Of a stretch of 49,451 nt of DNA, positions 42,181-49,211 are shown in pieces. How positions within the stretch are numbered: position 1 is the first letter of the stretch; every line of letters begins with the position of its first letter. The position numbers and the translations under genes were made by a program. The notes under the pieces were generated by a model that did no database searches, was not told where the DNA came from, and worked only from the letters and a program-made list of their open reading frames with translations. Source of the stretch: a virus; IMG/VR virus record IMGVR_UViG_3300032134_000004, positions 1-49,451 of that record; one strand, given 5' to 3'.

Positions 42181-42564
42181 TTATGCAAGCCCCGACTCTT
42201 TCATTTCTTCAGCCGTGGCTATGACTGCGGACGGGTCGCCTGCCTTGATAACCCCAATGCTATTGCGCGACGTCCCCTTTAGCAACTCCTTCACGCTGTA
42301 AAGGCCAAGCCCTACATCTTCAGGGTCTACGGGCAGCCCTTCTATTCTCCCGATCATACCGAGCAGGGCCGATCGGTAAGCATTCCTCTCCATGATAATC
42401 CTCCCCAGCGGCTCACCTTCGTGGAACTCCTCGATGAGATCGTTATCGGTAGCCTCGTCATACCTGTCATCAGGTATGGCCACAAGTTGCGCGCCATTCA
42501 CCACACCCCACGATGGGCTGCCGTTCTCCGGGTCAAGCACCACGATAAGTGTGCTTCCATTCAT
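42181..42564 (-). CDS. Small early protein, function unknown
   Basis: 127 aa from ATG 42564 (SD AAGGAGG, 5 nt spacing; ATG 42567 is possible). Starts MNGSTLIVVLDPENGSPSWG, with a helical centre (NDLIEEFHEGEPLGRIIMERNAYRSALLGMIGRIEGL). Compact alpha/beta protein with no recognised family. Its ATG overlaps the stop of the next-upstream gene. Confidence 0.6.
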   Translation of the reverse strand: MNGSTLIVVLDPENGSPSWGVVNGAQLVAIPDDRYDEATDNDLIEEFHEGEPLGRIIMERNAYRSALLGMIGRIEGLPVDPEDVGLGLYSVKELLKGTSRNSIGVIKAGDPSAVIATAEEMKESGLA

Positions 42565-42764
42565 CATCGCCTCCTTATCTGCTCGGCTATCCAAGCGATG
42601 TTCCGTACCTCGTCCGAGTCTAGCGTCAAGGCAAAGGCTTCGGTCTTGTTACCTATCTTGAAACCTACGATGGTTTCAAGATAGTCTGCCATGTGTGGGA
42701 AATCTCCCACGTGTTTCTCTTTGTCAATCTTGGCTATCACCTTGCACCTCAAGTTTGACTTCAT
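42564..42764 (-). CDS. Small early protein, function unknown
   Basis: 66 aa: MKSNLRCKVIAKIDKEKHVG then DFPHMADYLETIVGFKIGNKTEAFALTLDSDEVRNIAWIAEQI. It overlaps the 148-aa gene by 41 bp; a later GTG at 42740 would reduce the overlap to 17 bp. Alpha/beta, with no family recognised. Confidence 0.5.
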   Translation of the reverse strand: MKSNLRCKVIAKIDKEKHVGDFPHMADYLETIVGFKIGNKTEAFALTLDSDEVRNIAWIAEQIRRR

Positions 42765-43170
42765 CGAGAGGGCGGCAGGCAGCGACAGAATCTACCTCCA
42801 CTAACTTGTACATGCTGTACAAGTTATCCCTAAGATATTCCATGTCCTTGATGTTGGACACTTCACGCAGAGCCTCGGGCTCCACCTGATTGAGTGCGTC
42901 GATCGCCAAGCACAGTGCTTGGCTGATGATGAACTGCCCCCGCAAACCTGTCGAGAACTGCACGACTTCTGCGTGTTGTTCCTGCGAAAGTTGTATGGCT
43001 GCAATCTTGGCCTCGTCAAGCATGGCATGGGTGCTGTGTGCCATCCCTGATCTTCTCGTACTGCCTTCCAAGATAACTACCCACTCATCCTTACTCTTGT
43101 CGATGCGGATGTCCGATCCGATCAACCTGTACCGTAACCCATCTTCTTCCTCGGTCCATTGTGCTTTCAT
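42724..43170 (-). CDS. Conserved early phage protein
   Basis: 148 aa. A segment RGQFIISQALCLAIDALNQVEPEALREVSNIKDMEYLRDNLYSMYKL recalls a small protein family of marine phages (RGQ.IISQAL..AI..L..VE.......SNI.DM.YL). Function unknown. Leader AAGGAGACACGAG before ATG 43170. The leader contains a GC-rich hairpin (43216-43238). Confidence 0.65.
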   Translation of the reverse strand: MKAQWTEEEDGLRYRLIGSDIRIDKSKDEWVVILEGSTRRSGMAHSTHAMLDEAKIAAIQLSQEQHAEVVQFSTGLRGQFIISQALCLAIDALNQVEPEALREVSNIKDMEYLRDNLYSMYKLVEVDSVAACRPLDEVKLEVQGDSQD

Positions 43171-43215
43171 CTCGTGTCTCCTTATGGCTGCGCCACAGCC
43201 GGGCTCCCACTGAGC

Positions 43216-43238
43216 ACCGGCTGCGGCTGCGAGCCGGT
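43216..43238 (-). promoter_or_regulatory. Leader hairpin
   Basis: ACCGGCT (43216-43222) pairs with AGCCGGT (43232-43238); more GGCT/AGCC elements around it allow alternative stems. It sits just after the stop of the previous gene (43242) and 46 nt before the next start. Confidence 0.55.
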
Positions 43239-43241
43239 TGT

Positions 43242-43553
43242 TTACTTACCCTTCTTCTTGCGGCCCTTCGACCGGACAACCTTGTCCGGGTTGTGGAAGA
43301 TAACCGCCTTCCCTTCCCCAACCTTGCGGAAGGAGAAAGTCTTGCCGTGCTTCTTGTTCACGAAAGATAGGCAAGTCCTGATGTAGGTGGATTCTTCCTC
43401 GTCGAAGGAAATCTCCACTGATCGGTCTGAGCCCAAGTCTTTGACTTGTTCCCAGATAATGTTTGCCATACCTCGTCCGACTCTGATCCCTTCTGGAATC
43501 GTCTTCAACTTGCGGAACGTAGGGGTTCCGCTGCCCTTCTTCTGTGTTGCCAT
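43242..43553 (-). CDS. Small basic early protein, function unknown
   Basis: 103 aa. Starts MATQKKGSGTPTFRKLKTIP, has a core GVGRGMANIIWEQ-like segment (VGRGMANIIWEQVKDLG) and ends in SKGRKKKGK. Both ends are strongly basic, so nucleic-acid binding is possible. AAGGAGGTTGCA leader before ATG 43553, with a long hairpin (43585-43619) upstream. No family recognised. Confidence 0.6.
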   Translation of the reverse strand: MATQKKGSGTPTFRKLKTIPEGIRVGRGMANIIWEQVKDLGSDRSVEISFDEEESTYIRTCLSFVNKKHGKTFSFRKVGEGKAVIFHNPDKVVRSKGRKKKGK

Positions 43554-43584
43554 TGCAACCTCCTTCGTTCCTCGCCCCTAGTCC

Positions 43585-43619
43585 GCACAGCACGCGGACA
43601 ACAGGCCCGTGTGCTGTGC
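43585..43619 (-). promoter_or_regulatory. Long leader hairpin
   Basis: GCACAGCACGCG (43585-43596) pairs with CGTGTGCTGTGC (43608-43619), 12 pairs with one G-T, loop 11 nt. It lies between two genes, 32 nt before ATG 43553, with no U-tract after it. Confidence 0.75.
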
Positions 43620-43641
43620 GGGGGGAGAAAGGAGCACGTTA

Positions 43642-44067
43642 TTATGCCTCTTCCGAGGCCAAGACTTCTTCGCAAGCGGTTCCCCAATCTTGATTGGTCA
43701 AGATTGAGTACGCGGTTACGTGTTCAATGAAACTCTTCGGGCCTTCGGGGTACTTATCTTTCCTGTCCCCGTCACCGTCTAATATGTGGGTGTGTACTCG
43801 GCCCATCCAAAGCATGACGCAGGCTGCAATATGCAAGCCTCGCACTGCCTCCTCACGATGGCGAGCATGTGAGAGGATGTAATCCTTGAAAGAATCAATC
43901 GCGTTTGTCCCGGATGACAGGGCCGCTGCCATATCTTCCGGTGACTTGAACTCCTCCTTGCCACCGTTGGCATACGTCCCCATCTGGAACGCAATACATA
44001 GTCCGCTGTTCTCGTATATCTCCAGTGCTTCGTCAACTGTCAGTGTTGTGATATCGCCTTGTTGCAT
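43642..44067 (-). CDS. Small early protein, function unknown
   Basis: 141 aa, MQQGDITTLTVDEALEIYEN then SGLCIAFQMGTYANGGKEEFKSPEDMAAALSSGTNAIDSF and a helical end. Alpha/beta, acidic. Standard AAGGAGTACACGAA leader before ATG 44067. No family recognised. Confidence 0.6.
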   Translation of the reverse strand: MQQGDITTLTVDEALEIYENSGLCIAFQMGTYANGGKEEFKSPEDMAAALSSGTNAIDSFKDYILSHARHREEAVRGLHIAACVMLWMGRVHTHILDGDGDRKDKYPEGPKSFIEHVTAYSILTNQDWGTACEEVLASEEA

Positions 44068-44100
44068 TTCGTGTACTCCTTGTGGTGTATCTTGTGCTTC

Positions 44101-44568
44101 TTATTCTACAACTGTGAATCCGAACGACGGTTCAACCCAGAAGTTTGGGATGGTATCTTGCACATCTTCGGGTACCGGGGTGGTCTCTCCGTCTTCCCCG
44201 GTAGGGCCGAGTACGAGGATGTCTCCGTGCAGGGGCTCGTCAAGTCCCGGCCACACGTCATGTCGGAGCAGCCACAGGCTGGCCGTCATGTTGATAGGCA
44301 CCTCGTGCACCCTGCCTTCCTCGTTGAGGTAGATGGAGAATCCGTGCTTGTCCTCGTCCATGGGGAGGGCTTGTATCAGCCCGCCTACCACGGCTTGCAT
44401 GTCTTCGAGGTTACGGATTTCCACCTTCTCTATCTTGCCGTTTGTACGGATTCGTAATCCGCTGACGGGTTCTCTTTCGTTTGACATATCTTGTACCCCT
44501 TTCAGGTGTTCCGATATTCTTTGCCCGCTGTCGGGCCCCAGCATAACTAGCGGCAGTTGATCAGTCAT
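44101..44568 (-). CDS. Small early protein, function unknown
   Basis: 155 aa from ATG 44568 (AGGATCGG leader), overlapping the previous gene by 8 bp; ATG 44487 after AAAGGGGTACAAGAT is an alternative that drops 27 residues. Core SGLRIRTNGKIEKVEIRNLEDMQAVVGGLIQALPMDEDKHGFSIYL, then a segment reading WLLRHDVWPGLDEPLHGDILVLGPTG, reminiscent of a short conserved phage motif in which a domain describes a beta hairpin. No firm family. Confidence 0.6.
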   Translation of the reverse strand: MTDQLPLVMLGPDSGQRISEHLKGVQDMSNEREPVSGLRIRTNGKIEKVEIRNLEDMQAVVGGLIQALPMDEDKHGFSIYLNEEGRVHEVPINMTASLWLLRHDVWPGLDEPLHGDILVLGPTGEDGETTPVPEDVQDTIPNFWVEPSFGFTVVE

Positions 44569-44836
44569 CCGATCCTACCTTGGATAAGGTACCGCGTACC
44601 AGTGGGCGTAACTGCTCTGCTAACTTGGCTGCGATTGCATTAGCGATCGCGTCTGCCATTCCTTTTGACTTGATAGAGAACGCTTCCCCTACCTCGGCTT
44701 GGATCAGTTCATCTACTTCGTCCGTTGTGATGAAGCCCTGATCGGTCGCGACTTCTTCCGCCGCCTGCCGGACATCGTCCTCGATTTCAGAGAAGATATC
44801 TTCGCCTTCGATTGTTGCTGTTACTTCGATGCTCAT
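44561..44836 (-). CDS. Small acidic helical early protein
   Basis: 91 aa, strongly acidic first half (MSIEVTATIEGEDIFSEIED, then VRQAAEEVATDQGFITTDEVDELIQAEV), then an Ala-rich helix (GMADAIANAIAAKLAEQLRPLV). It is the first gene after promoter P2, so likely early and abundant. Acidic, small and helical: a DNA mimic or inhibitor is possible but unsupported. Confidence 0.6.
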   Translation of the reverse strand: MSIEVTATIEGEDIFSEIEDDVRQAAEEVATDQGFITTDEVDELIQAEVGEAFSIKSKGMADAIANAIAAKLAEQLRPLVRGTLSKVGSDD

Positions 44837-45152
44837 TGCTATTCTCCTTGTGGGTTGTGGTTTCTTGTGTTGTTGCCTGTCATTATACCTACTCTATCCT
44901 CGTTGTCAACCCATCCACATGAGTAATCCATATTTTTATTCGGGCTCAGGGTGTGGGTCAACTTGTCCGGATATCTTGCGGGTGGGCAGGGTATGGCGGT
45001 GGTGCTCAACGGCTGCGGCTTGCAAGTGGGAGCCTTCGATTCCCCCTCAGGGGAATGGAACCTACCTCCCGCCACGCCTCCCACCCATGCACATACCTCT
45101 TCGGGTTCGGTTCATGACTCCTTACCCTATCCGCCACCCGCAAGATTTGTTT
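44837..45152. other. 316-bp intergenic region with promoter and hairpin
   Basis: It contains promoter P2 (44882-44909), a purine/pyrimidine-rich stretch, and a 7-bp hairpin ATTCCCC/GGGGAAT with CTCA loop (45039-45056) flanked by possible outer pairs. No ORF with a start and SD is seen on either strand. A tRNA-like reading near 45000-45090 was tested and failed (see rejected). Confidence 0.6.
44882..44909 (-). promoter_or_regulatory. Consensus sigma70 promoter (P2)
   Basis: Leftward TTGACA (44909-44904), 16-bp spacer, TATAAT (44887-44882). Predicted RNA start near 44875, about 40 nt before ATG 44836. Spacer and -10 flank share GAGTAxGTATAATGA with promoter P1. Confidence 0.85.
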
Positions 45153-45524
45153 TCATGCGAGAGCCTCCACGAGGGGGACCGGCATGTCGGGGTGCTCCCA
45201 ACCTTGCCAAGTCTCGACGCCGTCGTTGAACTCCCGGAACGTGATCAACTTCACAAATCCTTTTGTATCTTGCGTCGTGATGTATGACCCGGGCATGACT
45301 TGCCCTGTATCTTTCAGGAACCCCGACACCTTGTAGATGTGATGATGACCCCAGTTGGTTATCTCCAGCGTCTCGCCGTCCTCCCTGATCAGGGAGATAT
45401 CTTGGACAAGAGACGTCCAGCCTAGCCCGTCATCATCCGGGGTGCACAGCCTACCGACCGTGTCCTTGAAATCTTCCAGCCCTTGCCCGGGTTCGCTCTG
45501 ATGTTCGATGTATTCGTATGTCAT
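45153..45524 (-). CDS. Small early protein, function unknown
   Basis: 123 aa. MTYEYIEHQSEPGQGLEDFK then a beta-rich centre (GWTSLVQDISLIREDGETLEITNWGHHHIYKVSGF, MPGSYITTQDTKGFVKLITF). Leader AAGGAGACCAAGAT, shared with the next gene. It looks like an all-beta single domain. No family recognised. Confidence 0.6.
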   Translation of the reverse strand: MTYEYIEHQSEPGQGLEDFKDTVGRLCTPDDDGLGWTSLVQDISLIREDGETLEITNWGHHHIYKVSGFLKDTGQVMPGSYITTQDTKGFVKLITFREFNDGVETWQGWEHPDMPVPLVEALA

Positions 45525-45554
45525 ATCTTGGTCTCCTTGTTGGTTGGGGTTGGT

Positions 45555-45749
45555 TTAGACGATGGTGCTGTCGTATTGACGTACCCGGTAGCACATACCT
45601 TGCCATGATCGGTCATTCTCCGTGGCCTCGTCGCAGAACGTTTGCGCTGCGGCTTGGCTGGTAGAAGTGAGAGGTTCATCACGGTAGGTGCAGTACCACT
45701 GTTTGTAGGTATCGGACCAGATCCCGTATTTGTGGGTATCGTATGTCAT
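45555..45749 (-). CDS. Small early protein, function unknown
   Basis: 64 aa, MTYDTHKYGIWSDTYKQWYC then TYRDEPLTSTSQAAAQTFCDEATENDRSWQGMCYRVR. Trp/Tyr/Cys-rich, short. Its leader (AAGGAGACCAAGAT) is identical to the one before the 45524 gene, and its ATG overlaps the previous stop (ATGA). Upstream in-frame ATG at 45809 lacks an SD. Confidence 0.6.
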   Translation of the reverse strand: MTYDTHKYGIWSDTYKQWYCTYRDEPLTSTSQAAAQTFCDEATENDRSWQGMCYRVRQYDSTIV

Positions 45750-45940
45750 ATCTTGGTCTCCTTGTTGGTTGGGTCGTTGACTCCGCCGGGGTTGAATGAT
45801 TCGATCCATTCAACCAAGATATCTCCGGCTACTTTCTCGCTCATTCCGAAATGCCTTGCGAGGTACGGGGACGCTCCCCACATGTTTACCTTGCCGCTAT
45901 CTCTAAGGTCCTTCAGGTATTGGTTGTGCTTGTCATTCAT
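45746..45940 (-). CDS. Conserved small phage protein
   Basis: 64 aa. MNDKHNQYLKDLRDSGKVNM then WGASPYLARHFGMSEKVAGDILVEWIESF, a pattern (SG.VNMWGA.PYL...FG...K.A..IL..W..SF) I associate with a recurrent phage hypothetical that looks like a small helical DNA-binding domain. ATG 45940 follows AAGGATACCAAGAT. A hairpin (CAGGT-ttcgct-ACCTG, 45963-45978) lies in its upstream gap. Confidence 0.65.
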   Translation of the reverse strand: MNDKHNQYLKDLRDSGKVNMWGASPYLARHFGMSEKVAGDILVEWIESFNPGGVNDPTNKETKI

Positions 45941-46000
45941 ATCTTGGTATCCTTGTTGTTATCAGGTTTCGCTACCTGGATCTATGTACCTTGTATCTTA

Positions 46001-46177
46001 TCAGTCAAGCCTCAAGCCTTCCTTTGTGTACAGGTTTCTATTATTCATCAGGTCAGCAAGCCATTCATGTGACGATCCGCAATCCGCGCATCTTAGAACG
46101 AGGTTGTCGTCCGGGTAGCCGAGTTTCTGATCCCATGTGAACTCCGTATCTTGCTTGCATTGTGGGCAGTATGTCAT
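46001..46177 (-). CDS. Small zinc-ribbon protein
   Basis: 58 aa, MTYCPQCKQDTEFTWDQKLG, then CADCGSSHEWLADLMNNRNL. Two CxxC knuckles (CPQC and CADC, 23 residues apart) make a four-Cys zinc ribbon. Good SD (AAGGAGATAAGGCA) before ATG 46177. Such ribbons bind nucleic acid or protein in transcription and replication. It was missed by simple ORF filters because of its length. A double hairpin (46196-46255) lies upstream. Confidence 0.7.
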   Translation of the reverse strand: MTYCPQCKQDTEFTWDQKLGYPDDNLVLRCADCGSSHEWLADLMNNRNLYTKEGLRLD

Positions 46178-46195
46178 TGCCTTATCTCCTTGCTG

Positions 46196-46255
46196 CCCGG
46201 GGCACCATTGCCCCGGGGGGAAACCCCGACCCCGCCCTAAGGGCAGGGGCCGGGG
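46196..46255 (-). promoter_or_regulatory. Double GC-rich leader hairpin
   Basis: CCCGGGGC (46196-46203) pairs with GCCCCGGG (46210-46217). Then CCCCG-a-CCCCGCCC (46224-46237) pairs with GGGC-a-GGGG-c-CGGGG (46241-46255) with small bulges. It fills the gap between the vWA-like gene and the zinc-ribbon gene. Confidence 0.75.
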
Positions 46256-46267
46256 GAAACGCTACGC

Positions 46268-47275
46268 TCAATCTTGTCCCACGATCTGCTTGATCTTGCC
46301 CGCTACTCGCTCAGCCATCCCGGCTCCACCATCCCGGGACCATGACGTCTCGATCATGCAGTCAAGTTTCATTCCTTCCATGACAACCTCGTCCGGAACG
46401 CTGAGGCACTGGGTTGATCCGTAGTTGTGGCAACCATGCTGTACCCACATGGACCGGAATCCCAAGTCCCGGAACGTGCCGACTTGTCCAACACTCATGA
46501 CCCGCTCGACGTCGAGACGCTCGCTCGCTCGCTTGATCGGGAATGAGCAAGATATCCATCGACTGTCATACTTGAACGGGAGCACTTCGCCGTCCGGGGC
46601 AAGATCGGTCTTGCCTCGATAGCACGGGTCATACAGGGCGTAGCAGGCTACGATTTCGACGCCGTACCCCATGGCTTCAAGTTTCTCAGTCATGGACGCG
46701 ACCATGGCGGATACCCTGATGAAGTCCCGGCGATCGCACCCGCAAGATGCCATCGTGTTCAAGCCGAGCCTGATCACTGGTCGGCTTGCTCGCTTGCTCA
46801 GTTGCCGGAACACTGGAGCAGGCTTGCCGCTCATTCTTGACTCAAGATACCGGGGCACGTTTACGCTTCCGCCTGCCCACGCCTTGACCCGCTTGCGCTT
46901 ATTCGTCCGGCACCGGCTCAAGTCTGCTTGTATAAATCCCGCCTTGATCAAGTCCCGGGTTTCGTTGTACAAGTCGCGAGCCCATTCACCCGGGGCAATG
47001 CCACGGTCCCATTGGTCATTCGTATCTTCCTTCGACTGGTCGCCGTACGTCCAGTCTTGCTCCCGCCGGGTGTAGTCCGGGAACATGCTTGTAGTTATCT
47101 TGCGATATTCGGCGAAGTCCCGGAAGTCGGCATGAGAATGAATCAAGCCGTTCGATAGTTCCCTGATCGATGCGAACCTAGTCGGGCCATCGAATACTGG
47201 CATTTCTTGCGTACCTTGTTGCTGGTGCTTGCTCCACCATGGAGCCTTGCTTGGATCGTTGTACTTAGTCTTCAT
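46268..47275 (-). CDS. CobT/vWA-like partner of the AAA+ ATPase (DUF7192-like)
   Basis: 335 aa. The central part SRPVIRLGLNTMASCGCDRRDFIRVSAMVASMTEKLEAMGYGVEIVACYALYDP follows the first strand and helix of a von Willebrand A domain, with LNTMAS where a MIDAS DxSxS would lie, so metal binding is probably lost. I know this arrangement as a phage domain (DUF7192) paired with CobS-like AAA+ proteins. The C-terminus has several Cys and aromatic residues (SMWVQHGCHNYGSTQC). It is 81 bp after the ATPase gene. Role in remodelling a host or phage protein is inferred. Confidence 0.6.
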   Translation of the reverse strand: MKTKYNDPSKAPWWSKHQQQGTQEMPVFDGPTRFASIRELSNGLIHSHADFRDFAEYRKITTSMFPDYTRREQDWTYGDQSKEDTNDQWDRGIAPGEWARDLYNETRDLIKAGFIQADLSRCRTNKRKRVKAWAGGSVNVPRYLESRMSGKPAPVFRQLSKRASRPVIRLGLNTMASCGCDRRDFIRVSAMVASMTEKLEAMGYGVEIVACYALYDPCYRGKTDLAPDGEVLPFKYDSRWISCSFPIKRASERLDVERVMSVGQVGTFRDLGFRSMWVQHGCHNYGSTQCLSVPDEVVMEGMKLDCMIETSWSRDGGAGMAERVAGKIKQIVGQD

Positions 47276-47318
47276 TGTTCTATCCTTGTTGGTTGAAGTA
47301 GCGTTTCGTATCTTGAAT

Positions 47319-47350
47319 CCTCACCCGTCCGGTTTCCCGGCGCGGGGAGG
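47319..47350 (-). promoter_or_regulatory. Leader hairpin
   Basis: CCTC-a-CCCG (47319-47327) pairs with CGGG/GAGG (47343-47350), with an inner CCGG-tttc-CCGG (47329-47340). It occupies the gap before ATG 47275. Confidence 0.5.
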
Positions 47351-47356
47351 GTAGAC

Positions 47357-48859
47357 TTATCCTGCCAAGCATTCCTTGATGATTCCTTCAGGGTCAACCT
47401 TGGCGACTTCCGCGTCCTGCCAGTCAGCAGTCAGGCTTCGCAAGATATCGGCGTCATCCTTGGCCCCGGTACCCTCAGCCTTCCGGTACTCGACCTCAAG
47501 CCTTGCAGCATGGAAGTCCCGTGTTGTCATCGTCCGGGACTCATCCAAGTTGTACTCCCGGGCACGGTCTCGTAGGCTCCACAAGGATGCAGCCAGTCCC
47601 GGGGAGTCCGGGAGGATGGCCCCCTCGATCTTCCGTGAGTAGTCGATGAATAGACGGGTCAGGGAAGGGAACCGGGACATGGTGGCCCCGTCCTGCTTCT
47701 GACGTCCCGTGTACGTATCGTCGCTACCGCCTAGCGTGTTGACGGCCACCATGGGAATGAAGTCCACATGCTTGGTCGCCATGTTCGCCCCTGTACGCTG
47801 GGGCACTGGGGCCTCACTGCCGCCATCGAGGATCGCATTCAAGGCAACCCCAGTTGACGGGTCAAGGGCATCAAACTCATCAAGGAAGAGCACCATGCCC
47901 TGCTCGTAGGCTTCCAGAACCGGACCCGGGTGGAACGTGCCTTCCGCGTCCCGTGCCCCCAGTAGGTCGTAGATGCTGGTTTCAGCAGTGCAAGATACGA
48001 TCCTGTACCGATCCTCGTAACCCATGGCCCGGGCAACATGCTTGACGATGGTAGACTTGCCGGAGCCCTTGGGCCCATGCATCAGGACTCGACGATGGAC
48101 GCCGGTTATACGCAAGGCTTCCGGGAATGCCTCATGAACGCCGTCTATCTTGATTGCTTCCTTCTGGCCCGGAATCGTTACCTCGATGGTTGGCATAGCC
48201 ACCCTTCGTGCCTCTTCCCGGGCAGCGTTCATCAGGCTAGGAATGGCCGTGTCCATGACGTCCTGAGCGGCAAGCGTTCCGGCATTCTTGCCGGTCGTGC
48301 CGATCCTATCCCATGATTCGTCGGTGTCCGGGATGTACTCGCCGTCCTGCTGCTGCTGGCCGTCGCCTCCCTGTTCACCGTCGCCGTCGCCGTCCTGCTC
48401 ACTGTCGCCTTCCTGCTGGCCCTGCTGGTCTCCCTGCTGGCCTTGCTGGCCTTGCTGGTCTCCCTGCTGCTGGCCGTCACCGTCGCCCTTCTGGTCTCCC
48501 TGCTGGCCCTCCTGCTGGTCGCCCTGCTGGTCGCCCTGCTGGTCGCCTTGGCCCTTGCCGTTGACCCTGTACTCTAGACTTGGATCAAGGCCCTTCGCCT
48601 TGCATGCTTTCTCAAATCCGCCCCATCCTGATCGGCGGGAATCGTTCGGGTCTGCTTCCTTGAGACGGGCCCCGTACATGACTTCCGCGATGGGTTTCCC
48701 GGTCAATGCTGCCTGATCGGTTTCGTCCCGTCTGGCATGGTTCAAGCAGTCCGATTCGGATTGCCTCTCACGGCGAAGTACCTTCGCGCATTCGTTGCTG
48801 TTGAGTCCCGCCGTCATGGTTGCCCATTCAGTTGCGGGGATTGGATCGTAGCGTTTCAT
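47357..48859 (-). CDS. MoxR/CobS-like AAA+ ATPase with Q-G-D linker
   Basis: 500 aa. Residues about 102-175 are almost only Q, G, D and E (repeats of QGDQ, QQGQQ), an extreme disordered linker. The AAA+ core follows: EITVPTIEVTIPGQKE-type entry, LMHGPKGSGKST (Walker A, about 258-269), MVLFLDEFDAL (Walker B, about 321-331), VAVNTLGG (sensor 1) and an arginine region. MoxR/CobS ATPases act as chaperones with a vWA partner, here the next gene. ATG 48859 overlaps the previous stop (ATGA) with AAGGA upstream. Function of the pair in phages is unknown. Confidence 0.8.
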   Translation of the reverse strand: MKRYDPIPATEWATMTAGLNSNECAKVLRRERQSESDCLNHARRDETDQAALTGKPIAEVMYGARLKEADPNDSRRSGWGGFEKACKAKGLDPSLEYRVNGKGQGDQQGDQQGDQQEGQQGDQKGDGDGQQQGDQQGQQGQQGDQQGQQEGDSEQDGDGDGEQGGDGQQQQDGEYIPDTDESWDRIGTTGKNAGTLAAQDVMDTAIPSLMNAAREEARRVAMPTIEVTIPGQKEAIKIDGVHEAFPEALRITGVHRRVLMHGPKGSGKSTIVKHVARAMGYEDRYRIVSCTAETSIYDLLGARDAEGTFHPGPVLEAYEQGMVLFLDEFDALDPSTGVALNAILDGGSEAPVPQRTGANMATKHVDFIPMVAVNTLGGSDDTYTGRQKQDGATMSRFPSLTRLFIDYSRKIEGAILPDSPGLAASLWSLRDRAREYNLDESRTMTTRDFHAARLEVEYRKAEGTGAKDDADILRSLTADWQDAEVAKVDPEGIIKECLAG

Positions 48860-49041
48860 GCTTGTTTCCTTGTGGTTTGAAGCCCGGCGTAGTCCGGACT
48901 TGGTTTCCTTGTGAAGCGTTTCATCGGCTTCATGTAGGTAGTCACATTAGTCCGATCAGCATCATAGTCAAGAACAATATGAGAAAGATATGCACGGTCC
49001 ATGTCGGACGGGGTCAAGGCAGGACTTGGATAGCCGGACAT
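48856..49041 (-). CDS. Small possible first leftward gene
   Basis: 61 aa. MSGYPSPALTPSDMDRAYLS then HIVLDYDADRTNVTTYMKPM. Its TGA overlaps the ATPase ATG (ATGA), a pattern used throughout this phage, which supports it. The start has no SD. A TTGACT-16 bp-TAATGT promoter-like pair (48950s) lies inside it. Family unknown. Confidence 0.4.
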   Translation of the reverse strand: MSGYPSPALTPSDMDRAYLSHIVLDYDADRTNVTTYMKPMKRFTRKPSPDYAGLQTTRKQA

Positions 49042-49211
49042 TCATGATGCACGCCGTGCTCTGATCGGTCCGGGATTCCCGGGGCACGCCGTCAGCAGTC
49101 CCGTATCTTGATCAGTAGCCCCACGGCGACGTGGTCAGCATGCCGTTCGATGGCCCCATGACAGCGGGACGCCGTACCGTCAGCCCCATAGGGGCTGCCC
49201 TGTCTATCTTG
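49042..49211. other. Non-coding right-end region with two hairpins
   Basis: It holds CCACG-gcga-CGTGG (49121-49134, GNRA loop) and CAGCCCC-ata-GGGGCTG (49181-49197), the latter 14 bp before the right terminal repeat. Two CAAGAT heptamers are included. No convincing ORF. Position and symmetry suggest a packaging, termination or origin element. Confidence 0.5.

Noticed and set aside
45000-45090. tRNA-like sequence with a TTCGATTC segment and possible TGC anticodon
   Set aside because: The arms beside TTCGATT do not pair and the anticodon stem fails. Only a simple 7-bp hairpin is supported.
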